DNA from: Emticicia sp965283955
GTDB taxonomy: Bacteria; Bacteroidota; Bacteroidia; Cytophagales; Spirosomataceae
Assembly (NCBI GenBank): GCA_965283955.1
Contig: CBDIQW010000001.1
Location: 1,364,001 to 1,428,000 of the forward strand
Direction of reading: 5' to 3'
DNA length: 64,000 nt
Both the position numbers and the translations under genes were made by a program. This document shows, piece by piece, positions 25,214 to 33,796 of this stretch; the first letter of the stretch is position 1, and each line of letters begins with the position of its first letter. The notes beneath the pieces were generated by a model. That model was given only the letters and a program-made list of their open reading frames with translations. It was not told where the DNA came from and did not search any database.

Positions 25214-26590
25214 TTATTTTTTCTTTACTAAAGCATATTCAATTACGGGTTTGCCACGTTCGCCACCATCGCTCGCCAAGCCCATGCTAACAAAACGAAG
25301 TTTATAAATATTGCCCGATGGGTCTTTCACGATATAAAAACGGTCTTTTCTAATTCCAGCAGTAGTTCCTGGTGCAGTCGAACGCCATTTGCTGCCGATG
25401 GCATCACGAGTTTTTAGAAATGTTTGAGTAGCAATATTCGCTTCGGCAAACGCTTCGTAGGTTACGGTCGAAGTTAGCACTTCGGCAGCTTCTGCACCTG
25501 CGGCATAATTGAGCGAAACAAAATCTTGAAACCAATACGGTGTGGCTGGAACCGTTCCTGCATTTGATGTGCTATATCCCCATTGAATATCCCAACTCAA
25601 TTTTCGAGGTTCGGCTGATACTATTTTGGCAGTTTCGAGCGATAAGAATGAGAAATTAAAATCAGCATTTTTAGGTATATCTACGGTCTGAATCGTGGTT
25701 TCACCAATACGAGCAAATTGTACTTTATAGCCTTCACCATTTCGACTTATTTTCACTTTATACCATTGATTTTTGGCTTTACTGCCTTCAAAACTTACTA
25801 AATAGACCTTATTTTCAGCATCACTTGCCGAAATTTCAGCGATGGCTGTTTTACTTAAATCACCGTCCCAATAATCGCAAAGTGCAAGTGAACCTTCTCC
25901 ACCCGGAGCGAAATTGAGGTTTGGCACGGAAGCAGTATCAGCCAAAGTAACAGCCGAAATATCTGTTTTGGCAGTTGCCGCTGCCGAAGATTGATAGCTG
26001 TGATTGAGAATAACTCTAAACTGTCCACCGTGATAAAAGCCTAAATTCCAGCTTTTTCTGGCCGAAAGTGTCGCAGAATTTGTACTTAAATCGGCATAGA
26101 CATTATTTGCATAAGGTGATTCTGCCGTTTTCCCTTCGAGCGTTAATTTACTTCCTGCCGAAGTAATAGCGGCAAAACTTAACTTCATTTCGGTGGTAAG
26201 TCCCAACAAAACTGGCGTACTAACCGAAGTAATTTTTAGTGTCAAACTTTCATCTCCGTTCAAGAAAACATTGGCTTTCTTTTTCACTTTAATAGTTACG
26301 CCCGAAGCTCCAACTGGAATCGTTGCCGAAATCACATTATTTACGGCGGCGGGTTCGGTCGTAAATTCTTTGTCATAGGCTACAAGTGTGGGCGTAAGTT
26401 GAATACTTATTGGAATAGCCACATCAGTTGCACGAGTCAGGGCAATCTGAATGTTGGCTTCTTCGGCATCAAGTCCTTGTTGGGCTGTGGTAAAAGTTGC
26501 CAAATTATCGGGTAAGGCTACTTCTTCTTTACAAGCCACAAAAGCCACCAAACTACTGATAATTAACACTTTACTGAATATTTTTTTCAT
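25214..26590 (-). CDS. HmuY-like heme-binding lipoprotein
   Basis: A 458-residue lipoprotein with Cys20 as lipidation site (LVAFVAC). After a Calx-beta/BACON-like N-terminal domain (residues about 30-150) comes the HmuY domain: SAGSKLTLEGKTAESPYANNVYADLSTNSATLSARKSWNLGFYHGG (given by family pattern) and RVILNHSYQSSAAA. In Porphyromonas HmuY takes heme from host proteins and hands it to the receptor HmuR. The gene follows the TonB receptor after 36 bases on the same strand, exactly the hmuR-hmuY type pairing (order reversed). It is longer than HmuY of Porphyromonas because of the extra N-terminal domain. The ligand may be heme or another iron chelate. Confidence 0.82.
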   Translation of the reverse strand: MKKIFSKVLIISSLVAFVACKEEVALPDNLATFTTAQQGLDAEEANIQIALTRATDVAIPISIQLTPTLVAYDKEFTTEPAAVNNVISATIPVGASGVTIKVKKKANVFLNGDESLTLKITSVSTPVLLGLTTEMKLSFAAITSAGSKLTLEGKTAESPYANNVYADLSTNSATLSARKSWNLGFYHGGQFRVILNHSYQSSAAATAKTDISAVTLADTASVPNLNFAPGGEGSLALCDYWDGDLSKTAIAEISASDAENKVYLVSFEGSKAKNQWYKVKISRNGEGYKVQFARIGETTIQTVDIPKNADFNFSFLSLETAKIVSAEPRKLSWDIQWGYSTSNAGTVPATPYWFQDFVSLNYAAGAEAAEVLTSTVTYEAFAEANIATQTFLKTRDAIGSKWRSTAPGTTAGIRKDRFYIVKDPSGNIYKLRFVSMGLASDGGERGKPVIEYALVKKK

Positions 26591-26626
26591 TTTATTTTTG
26601 AGAGTTATGTTTTTTATTTGAATAAT

Positions 26627-28903
26627 TTATTTTGTTAACTGGGCAGTCAGCCCCAAGAAAAATGACCTTCCATAAGACATCGGTACTTCTCCGCCCGATG
26701 AGTGTGCAGCCCCCGAACTAACGGCCGAATTTTGAATTCGGGTAACATCGAAGAGGTTTTTAATGCCTCCTGAGATTGTATAATTTTTGAAAAACACCTT
26801 ATTGACAGTCAAATCGGCAGTATGAAAACCTGATATTTCAGCCAACTTTGTAACTACACCACTTTCGGTACTGGTAGCTTGATAACTCGGTTGTTTTCCT
26901 GTGAATTTGTAGAAAAAACTCAGGCTCGTAGCCGATTTTGGGAAAGTGTATCGAAGATTAGCATTGATTTCATTCGACCACACAAAATCGGGTAAAATAG
27001 CTGTTTCAGAAAAGCGATTGTATCGTCCGATGTGCGAAAAGCCCATACTTCCTTGGAGGTTTTTCAAGAAAAAGGTATTATTGAGTGTAAAACCAGTGGT
27101 TTTGTAGGTATCCACATTCAAATAAGTCGAAATCGTTGGGTCAGCAGGGTCAGTGCCAATTGAAATCAAATTATTGAAATGGTTGTAAAATCCGCCCAAA
27201 GTGGTATTTAAGCGAAGATTTGATTTATCAAAAACTTGATACGACAAAAAAGCATTGAAACTATCAGAATTTTCGGCTTTTAAGTCGGTATTTCCTCTGA
27301 TTGAGTGGCTACTATCAAAAAAAGTAAAGTATAATTCTCGCAAAGCGGGCGAACGAAAACCTCGTGCATACGCCAACCGCAGGTCGAGACCATCAGCCAG
27401 AATAAATTTGGTATTGATTGAAGGAATAACGGGCGGAGCATCATAAACCGAATTTTTGAGGAAACGCAAGCCTGGTCGAATATTAATTTTCTGACCCAAT
27501 TTAAACTCCGTAGAAACAAAATATGCGTACTCGTTGATGCTTGGCGAACCTTGAATCCGCTCGCCCATACTCGAATTGAGGTTTGTTTCAAAACCATTTT
27601 GGAGCGAAACTTTATGCGAGATTTTGTGTTGAGCCGTCAATCTGACAAACGTAGTTTTGAAGATAGATTTATCTTGTGAACCGCTCAAATTGATGGTTCG
27701 ACGCTCTCTAACTAAGTCAATATCAGTGGTTTGTGTTTGTCGGCTATAATCAGTAAACGATGCCGCCGCCGTGATACTATTTTTAAGATTCAACTGGTAT
27801 TCGGCTTGTACTTGATGAAACCAGCGAGTAGAAACATAAAATTGGTCGGTAGCCGAAAGGTTATTAGTTTGCGAACTCACATAAGTATCGCCCAAACTTT
27901 TGAGGGTTTCGTTTGTTCCATTAAACCGATACCAAGCATTGAGTTTTTTAGTGCGATACGCCACACCCGCAGTTGACAAATACTGCTCTTTGGGCATCCA
28001 TTCTTTTTTACGTTCGGGAAGCGACCCTTGCCATCCACCAAAGAAATTACGAGAAAAATTTCCCGAAAATTGCCAACCTTTTTTCTGCCAAGCAAGCCCC
28101 AAAAACTCATTATGTACACCACCACCGTTGAACGCCTGATACTCATTTCCCGCAGTTTCTTCCTGTACTCTGGCAGTTAATGTCCAATTGGCTTCTGTTT
28201 CACCTTTTTTTGTAATAATATTGATTACACCCGCCAAAGCATCAGAACCGTAAGTAACTGACATCGGCCCTTCGACAATTTCGATACGCTCAATGATATT
28301 TATATCAATTTGACCTAAACTTTCACGGGTTGAGCCTCGGTCAACCATCGGTACACCATCGAGTAAAATCTTTACATTTTGCCCCGACATTCCCATCAAC
28401 TGCACATCGGTTGTGCCAAGCGTAAGGTCGTTTGAAAAACGCATTCCCAACTCAGTATTTAATACCGATTGGATATTGGTTGCTCCACGAAGTCGGATTT
28501 GTTCATTGGTAATCGTACGAACTTGATACACCGAATTTCGCACTGATTGAGGCCCAAATTGACCAGTTACAACGACGGCATCAAGTTGGTTGTTTTTTTC
28601 AGTCAATATGATTTTTCCGAGCGAAAGGCTTTCACTTGATTTTATTTCAATGATTTGCTCAAATACCTTATAACCAACACATTGCACAACTAAAATATAT
28701 TTTCCAGCAGGAGTTTTCAGCAAAAAATTGCCATCTTTTTCGGTGAATTTTCCAATTTTTGTACCTTTCAACATTACCGATGCTCCCACAATATTCCCCT
28801 GTGCATCGGCTACTGTTCCGACTATTTCTCCTGTATTTTCTTGGGCGTTTGCCACAAAAAAACTGAGTAGAATTTCCAATATGAATAGTTGTAAAAGCTT
28901 CAT
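26627..28903 (-). CDS. TonB-dependent receptor, HmuR-like partner of HmuY
   Basis: A 758-residue outer-membrane receptor. It has a signal peptide ending VANAQ, a carboxypeptidase-regulatory-like domain (TGEIVGTVADAQGNIVGASVML, residues 23-105), a plug with NIQSVLNTELGMRFSNDLTLGTTDVQLMGMSGQNVKILLDGVPMVDRG (in family order) and IERIEIVEGPMSVTYGSDALAGVINIITKK, and a barrel that contains an FRSPALRELYF motif (the FRAP/NPDL-type heme receptor region is ARGFRSPALRELYF). It ends in FLGLTAQLTK. It heads a run with HmuY, DUF6686 and DUF6607 and has an iron-type palindrome 15 bases upstream. Heme is the likely cargo by context. Confidence 0.88.
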   Translation of the reverse strand: MKLLQLFILEILLSFFVANAQENTGEIVGTVADAQGNIVGASVMLKGTKIGKFTEKDGNFLLKTPAGKYILVVQCVGYKVFEQIIEIKSSESLSLGKIILTEKNNQLDAVVVTGQFGPQSVRNSVYQVRTITNEQIRLRGATNIQSVLNTELGMRFSNDLTLGTTDVQLMGMSGQNVKILLDGVPMVDRGSTRESLGQIDINIIERIEIVEGPMSVTYGSDALAGVINIITKKGETEANWTLTARVQEETAGNEYQAFNGGGVHNEFLGLAWQKKGWQFSGNFSRNFFGGWQGSLPERKKEWMPKEQYLSTAGVAYRTKKLNAWYRFNGTNETLKSLGDTYVSSQTNNLSATDQFYVSTRWFHQVQAEYQLNLKNSITAAASFTDYSRQTQTTDIDLVRERRTINLSGSQDKSIFKTTFVRLTAQHKISHKVSLQNGFETNLNSSMGERIQGSPSINEYAYFVSTEFKLGQKINIRPGLRFLKNSVYDAPPVIPSINTKFILADGLDLRLAYARGFRSPALRELYFTFFDSSHSIRGNTDLKAENSDSFNAFLSYQVFDKSNLRLNTTLGGFYNHFNNLISIGTDPADPTISTYLNVDTYKTTGFTLNNTFFLKNLQGSMGFSHIGRYNRFSETAILPDFVWSNEINANLRYTFPKSATSLSFFYKFTGKQPSYQATSTESGVVTKLAEISGFHTADLTVNKVFFKNYTISGGIKNLFDVTRIQNSAVSSGAAHSSGGEVPMSYGRSFFLGLTAQLTK

Positions 28904-28917
28904 TTCTTTCTTTATTT

Positions 28918-28940
28918 TTATTTAGACTAATTCTATATAA
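28918..28940 (-). promoter_or_regulatory. Iron-type operator upstream of the HmuR-like gene
   Basis: TTATTTAGA, CTAAT, TCTATATAA: one mismatch in the right half. It lies 15 bases before the receptor start, between this gene and the DUF4198 gene. Confidence 0.7.
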
Positions 28941-28954
28941 ATAGATAAAAAATT

Positions 28955-29659
28955 TTACTGTACTTTAAGCGTTGTTTCGCAACGATAACGCACCGTTTGG
29001 TAGTCTTTTCCTTTAAAACTTCCCGCTGTCTTATCAATGTACTCTAACTCGATTAAATACAGCCCTTTCATATTGATTTTTGTCTGAGTTTTACCGTTTT
29101 CGTTAGTAATTTTCTCCTTCATCCAACCTTCAGGATTAATAATTTTGACCTTTATTTTTGCAAAAGCTCGATTGTCTTTTGAGACACTGAGCAATAGGTT
29201 TTCGCCCGATTGCTTCAATAAAACATCCATCGGATTTAGAGCAATTTGCTCACCCGACCCTTCTCCTACTTGATAAATTGTGCGTAAATACTGCACAGGG
29301 CGAACGATACCGAGATTATGTTTGGTAAAATCTTGAACTTCACGGGTATCATTAATGCCGATTATCTGAAAAAGTCCGTCGGTTTCAGGTGTAAAAATTC
29401 CTTCCCAATGCGTGTTGGTTTGGGTCATCGCTACTTCTAACTTATTTCCGTTGGCATCTAAAACATAGATTTTTATTTCTGACATTTTATCAAGCAATTT
29501 GCCAGTTTCACGTCTTTGATTCTCAAATTCTCCGTAAAAAATCTGAATCTTAGCAACTTCGTTGACTTTACCCGAACCCACAACTTCGAGCCAATAACCG
29601 TGTGCCATGCTCAATAGTGGCAATAAAATTATAGCGATTATTAAATTTATTTTTTTCAT
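28955..29659 (-). CDS. DUF4198 domain exported protein
   Basis: A 234-residue exported protein: signal peptide KKINLIIAIILLPLLSMAHG with the mature N-terminus HGYWLEVVG, a His-first start typical of DUF4198 and NikM/CbiK-like periplasmic metal-handling proteins. The rest is beta-rich (two Ig-like domains). Its ATG overlaps the PepSY gene stop by 4 bases (29656-29659), so the two are coupled. In Bacteroidota DUF4198 and PepSY genes commonly travel with TonB receptors for metal chelates; a role in periplasmic metal or chelate handling is inferred. Confidence 0.85.
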   Translation of the reverse strand: MKKINLIIAIILLPLLSMAHGYWLEVVGSGKVNEVAKIQIFYGEFENQRRETGKLLDKMSEIKIYVLDANGNKLEVAMTQTNTHWEGIFTPETDGLFQIIGINDTREVQDFTKHNLGIVRPVQYLRTIYQVGEGSGEQIALNPMDVLLKQSGENLLLSVSKDNRAFAKIKVKIINPEGWMKEKITNENGKTQTKINMKGLYLIELEYIDKTAGSFKGKDYQTVRYRCETTLKVQ

Positions 29660-30822
29660 GTAAATGCTTGTTTTTGAAGTGTTTGAGATGATACTCTATC
29701 CGATTTTGAAGTTTTCTTCCTTCTCCCCCACCAAATATAAAAACCTGTAACTGGCAAACTTGTAGCTACAACTGAAAGCAAAAAAGCCAAGACTTTTCCA
29801 GCAAAACCCAATATTCCACCCGTATGAATATCGTAAGTCATTCTGATGAGTTTATCGGCTGTATTGGCATCTTTTAGTCGGCCATATACTGTTTTGGTGG
29901 GTATTTCTTTCAGCGTATATTGGTCGAAATAACGATAGTCGGTACTCCAATAAACTCCTTCACGGGTATTTACATTTGCTCCAATCGTTGCCGAATCAGA
30001 TTCAATAGCGTGAACTTCGAGCGAAAGTGCATCGGGGTGTTCGGCTTTCATTTTTTCCCAAACCAAATCAGTGGCTGGTTTCTTAAAATCGGTAACAATA
30101 GGTTTCTGCGAAACAGGTTCAGAAAACAAGAGGTCTTTTTCACCTCCAGTAGCCGTATAAATCAGATAAGTAAACCACTGGATGCCAAAGAAAATGCCTG
30201 TAACTGAAATGATTAACAACAAAAAAGAACTATAAAACCCTAAAATATTGTGCAAATCGTAGTTTTTGCGTTTCCACTGCGTAGCAGCTTTCCAGCGAAA
30301 CCAAAAGCGTTGTTTGGCAGCTGCTTTGTTTTTTGGCCACCAAAGAACGATTCCCGAAATGAGCATAAAAACAAAAATCAAAGTGGCATACGAAGTTATC
30401 GGCTGACCAATTTCGGGTTTTAGCCACAAATAATAATGCCCATCAAGCACCCAATGAAAGAAGGTTTCTTCCATATTTTGCACATGAATCACCTCGGCAG
30501 TATATGGATTATGATAAATAATGTAGTAATGTTCAGGGGCAAAACCATAGAAAATAGCCTCTACGCTACGGCCTTTTGCAGGATAATTGATGGCGTGCAA
30601 ATGAGCTTTTGGAAGTTTTTTTCTGGCCACTGCTTCAAAAGCAGAAGGAGGCAAAACGGCACGAGTTTCTTCTACTTTTGAAAATCGAAAAGGCTGAGTG
30701 GCATCTTGAATTTCTTGCTGAAACGCATACAAACAGCCAGTTAAGCTTACCACAAACACCACCAAGCCTGTCGAAAGACCCAGCCAAAGGTGTAACGTTC
30801 CTATAATTTTTTTGAAATTCAT
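29656..30822 (-). CDS. PepSY-associated transmembrane protein (siderophore/iron reductase-like)
   Basis: A 388-residue inner-membrane protein of the PepSY_TM family. Four membrane segments are visible: near residues 8-32 (LHLWLGLSTGLVVFVVSLTGCLYAF), 140-160, 190-215 (YDLHNILGFYSSFLLLIISVTGIFF) and 345-370. The conserved His residues lie at the membrane edges: HLWLGL, FHWVLDGHYYLW, YDLHN and DIHTGGILG, which fit heme b or metal coordination. Members such as FsrB-like proteins reduce ferric siderophores in the periplasm (known for some); here it follows a siderophore receptor after 75 bases and is coupled to DUF4198, so the same role is likely. Confidence 0.88.
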   Translation of the reverse strand: MNFKKIIGTLHLWLGLSTGLVVFVVSLTGCLYAFQQEIQDATQPFRFSKVEETRAVLPPSAFEAVARKKLPKAHLHAINYPAKGRSVEAIFYGFAPEHYYIIYHNPYTAEVIHVQNMEETFFHWVLDGHYYLWLKPEIGQPITSYATLIFVFMLISGIVLWWPKNKAAAKQRFWFRWKAATQWKRKNYDLHNILGFYSSFLLLIISVTGIFFGIQWFTYLIYTATGGEKDLLFSEPVSQKPIVTDFKKPATDLVWEKMKAEHPDALSLEVHAIESDSATIGANVNTREGVYWSTDYRYFDQYTLKEIPTKTVYGRLKDANTADKLIRMTYDIHTGGILGFAGKVLAFLLSVVATSLPVTGFYIWWGRRKKTSKSDRVSSQTLQKQAFT

Positions 30823-30897
30823 TTGTTGACTTTTTCACCTCACCCCAGCCCCTCTCTAACTGGAAAGGGGAACTTAGAAGTGTTTTTTATAATGATT

Positions 30898-33252
30898 TTA
30901 AAACTTATAATTGATACTCAAACGGGCATTTCTCATGGCTTCGGCTTGCCAGTAATAGAATTTACTCCACGAGTAATAAGCACCTGAAATAACATCAGCA
31001 TTGAATAAATTATTAACATTCAAGGCTACACTAAATTTATCGAATTGATAAGAAACAGCTCCATCAAAACGAGTGAAATTTGGCATCGTTGCATCAATGG
31101 TTTTGTCATATTCGGAGTACCAAGAAGTGCGTCCAGCAGCATGCGAAACTCCTAACGAAAGCCCCAAACCCTGTGCAGCTCCACTGGTTGCACGATAGCT
31201 AATCCACGCATTCGCAATGTGTTTGTCGGTTCCTGGCAACTGGCGATCAACTTGCTGATTTTCAGTGTCTTTTGTAACTTTTCCATCGGTATAGGCATAG
31301 TTCATCGTTACGTCTAAACCTGTCAATATTTGTCCACGCACATCAAATTCAATTCCTTGGGTTTTGGTTTGACCAAGTTGAACCGAGAAAAATTGATTCA
31401 TAGGGTCGGCCGTCAGAACATTATTTTTCGTAATCTGATAAGCCGCCACCGAAGCCGTCCAACGGCCATCGAGCCATTCACGTTTCAAGCCAATTTCTTT
31501 GTTTGTTCCCGTAATCGGGTCGAATTTTTTACCTGTATATGAAGCCCCCGCTTGCGGAATAAATGATTCATCTAAAACTGCATATACACTCGTATTTTTA
31601 TTCAACGAATAGCTCAAACCAACTCTTGGCGTAAACTTCCCTGCCGAAACTTTACCCGAATACGGGTCTTCATCGCCCGTTGAAGTGTATCTTCCTGCCA
31701 AAGTCAAACGCAGTTTATCATTCAATAATCTGATTTCATCTTGGGCATAAAGGGCTGTATAAAGGTTATTGTAATGTACACCACGCTCAGTAATGCTTAG
31801 ACTACGGTCAAATTTAGGATAAGCCGAAGCAGGTACTTTTCCAAAAACTGGGTTATACACATTAAAGTCTTCTGAGCCAACAATTGCTCCACCCTGAGCC
31901 CAATCATGGTAATAATCTTTATCGCCCATATCAACACCCGCCAAAATACGATGCTTGATTTTGCCAGTTTCAACATCACCATTCACGAAAAACTGACCCA
32001 CACGAGTTTGACCTAAAATATCCCAAATTGATGTGGCTCTTTGCAATGTATCGCCTTTAAAACCCGTCGGCCAGAGGCTCGAACCTACTTGACTAAACTT
32101 CAGATAAGCCACTTGCCCTGTAAATTTCCAGTTTTTGTTGATACTGTGAGCAAGTGTAACGATTAACGATTGGTCATTGATTTTGGTAGGAGCCATATTC
32201 GACTCCAGCGTAGTGAAATCGGCTGAAATATCGCCTAATCTGTTCGGAGAATAAATGTAATTTGAGCCCAATGGTGACATATTTACACCTTGATACGTAT
32301 ATTCGGCCGTTATGGAAGTATTCGGATTGATTTGATATTTAATAACTGGTGCTACCGAAACACGATTGTTGTATTCAAAGGCACGTTGTGTACCTTTCAT
32401 TTGCCCCATAACATTTAGACGATATTGTAGTTTTCCATCTTTGTTCAATAAACCATCCAAATCTACAGTCGTGCGATACGTTCCGAAACTTCCGATTGCC
32501 ATATTAGCTTCGCCTTTAGTGATGCCAGTAGGCTTTTTGGTCACTACATTATAAAAACCACTCGGTTCGCCACTTGCCAACATAAAACCAGCTGGTCCTT
32601 TCACAAACTCAACTCGCTCTACCATACTCATATCTTCGTTGAGTGGCCCCCAAGTTGCTTGCACATTCATTCCATTACGAAAAGCAGCAATCCGTGAACC
32701 ACGCATCACGATTCGAGCGTAATTTTCCCAGTGTTCGGAGCGAGTAGCCCCACTTACATTTCGTATCACGCCTTCTTGCATATCAAAGATTTGCTGGTCT
32801 TGAAGCGTTTGGCGGGTAATTACCTGAATATTTTGTGGAATTTCGAGTAAAGGAGTCTTCAAGCGGAGCGAAATAGAAGGATAATCGGTTACGTATTTGC
32901 TCGGATTTGCCATTACCATTACCTCTTGCAACTGATTAGCGTTTGCTTCCAACACAAAATCAAGATTTTGTGTTTGTGCATTGGCTACTGTTAGTTTTTT
33001 CGACTCGGTTTTCAAGCCAACAAACGTAGCCTGCACCGTATAATTTCCATCCTTTACATTCGAGATTTGGTAATTTCCCTCTGCATCAGCTACCGAGCCT
33101 TTGGTTGTCCCTTTCAAAACCACATTTACAAATTCGGCGGGTTTACCATCTGCTGTCGTGATTTTTCCTTTAATAATGCCACTTTGAGCAAAAATTACTT
33201 GTAATGAACTTATAAATAAGAGAATACCTGTTTTAATAAATTTACTTTTCAT
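30898..33252 (-). CDS. TonB-dependent siderophore receptor
   Basis: A 784-residue outer-membrane receptor with a signal peptide (VIFAQ), a carboxypeptidase-regulatory-like domain (GIIKGKITTADGKPAEFVNVVL, residues about 24-110), then a siderophore-receptor plug: PQNIQVITRQTLQDQQIFDMQEGVIRNVSGAT, RGSRIAAFRNGMN and VERVEFVKGPAGFMLASGEPSGFYNVVTKKP, which are typical TonB-siderophore phrases. The barrel ends RLSINYKF. It belongs to the run small Cys protein, receptor, PepSY, DUF4198, behind two perfect iron-type palindromes at 33628 and 33689. It should import a ferric hydroxamate or similar chelate; the exact siderophore is unknown. Confidence 0.92.
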   Translation of the reverse strand: MKSKFIKTGILLFISSLQVIFAQSGIIKGKITTADGKPAEFVNVVLKGTTKGSVADAEGNYQISNVKDGNYTVQATFVGLKTESKKLTVANAQTQNLDFVLEANANQLQEVMVMANPSKYVTDYPSISLRLKTPLLEIPQNIQVITRQTLQDQQIFDMQEGVIRNVSGATRSEHWENYARIVMRGSRIAAFRNGMNVQATWGPLNEDMSMVERVEFVKGPAGFMLASGEPSGFYNVVTKKPTGITKGEANMAIGSFGTYRTTVDLDGLLNKDGKLQYRLNVMGQMKGTQRAFEYNNRVSVAPVIKYQINPNTSITAEYTYQGVNMSPLGSNYIYSPNRLGDISADFTTLESNMAPTKINDQSLIVTLAHSINKNWKFTGQVAYLKFSQVGSSLWPTGFKGDTLQRATSIWDILGQTRVGQFFVNGDVETGKIKHRILAGVDMGDKDYYHDWAQGGAIVGSEDFNVYNPVFGKVPASAYPKFDRSLSITERGVHYNNLYTALYAQDEIRLLNDKLRLTLAGRYTSTGDEDPYSGKVSAGKFTPRVGLSYSLNKNTSVYAVLDESFIPQAGASYTGKKFDPITGTNKEIGLKREWLDGRWTASVAAYQITKNNVLTADPMNQFFSVQLGQTKTQGIEFDVRGQILTGLDVTMNYAYTDGKVTKDTENQQVDRQLPGTDKHIANAWISYRATSGAAQGLGLSLGVSHAAGRTSWYSEYDKTIDATMPNFTRFDGAVSYQFDKFSVALNVNNLFNADVISGAYYSWSKFYYWQAEAMRNARLSINYKF

Positions 33253-33363
33253 TTTTCTTTAGTGATTTAGATAAAAAATTAAAAAAGTGTGCAGACTTAG
33301 GGTCTTGGCAGTTTCCGATGTCACCCGAAAACAAAATCTTTTAGGGTTAGGCTTAAATAAAAA

Positions 33364-33591
33364 TCATTTATCGTTGTGATTACAAACTTTGAAACATTTA
33401 CAGTCAAACCCAGCTTTTCGTACGGCACAATTAATTGTTTCGTCTTTGATTTCATCTGAACTCACTATCGAAATCTGCTGACTCACATAATCAATCGTAA
33501 AAGCCTTTACTCCTACGGTGTTCAACTCGTTTTTAAGTTGTTGCAAACTAATGGCTTGCTGTAAATCGACTAAAAAATTGATTGTTTTCAT
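33364..33591 (-). CDS. Small Cys-rich ferredoxin-fold (HMA-like) protein
   Basis: A 75-residue protein with a beta-alpha-beta pattern like heavy-metal-associated domains (KTINFLVDLQQAISLQQLKNELNTVGVKAFTIDY, then QQISIVSSDEIKDETINCAVRKAGF, given in order). It lacks the N-terminal C-x-x-C of HMA proteins but has four cysteines at the C-terminus: NCAVRKAGFDCKCFKVCNH, ending in His residues. That cluster could bind iron, copper or zinc. It is the first gene behind two perfect iron-type palindromes and lies 111 bases ahead of a siderophore receptor, so it is almost surely iron-regulated. I do not know a named family for it. Confidence 0.72.
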   Translation of the reverse strand: MKTINFLVDLQQAISLQQLKNELNTVGVKAFTIDYVSQQISIVSSDEIKDETINCAVRKAGFDCKCFKVCNHNDK

Positions 33592-33627
33592 AGACTTAGT
33601 TCATTGAATTGCGTACTATTTTATTTT

Positions 33628-33650
33628 TATTTAGATCAATTCTAAATAAT
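33628..33650 (-). promoter_or_regulatory. Perfect iron-type operator (proximal)
   Basis: TTATTTAGA, TCAAT, TCTAAATAA: both 9-base arms are exact reverse complements. It lies 37 bases upstream of the Cys-rich protein start. Confidence 0.75.
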
Positions 33651-33688
33651 ACTACAAAGGTAAGAACGAAAAATTAAAACACAAGTTT

Positions 33689-33711
33689 TATTTAGAATAT
33701 TTCTAAATAAA
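33689..33711. promoter_or_regulatory. Perfect iron-type operator (distal)
   Basis: TTATTTAGA, ATATT, TCTAAATAA: a second perfect copy, 61 bases from the first (centre to centre), in the gap between the Cys-rich protein and the topoisomerase gene. Confidence 0.72.
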
Positions 33712-33796
33712 AAACTCGCATTGATGAAAAACTAATAAATAGTGCTATTTTTATTATATTTGCCCTATATTATTATGCTTTCGCTAACAGACTATT

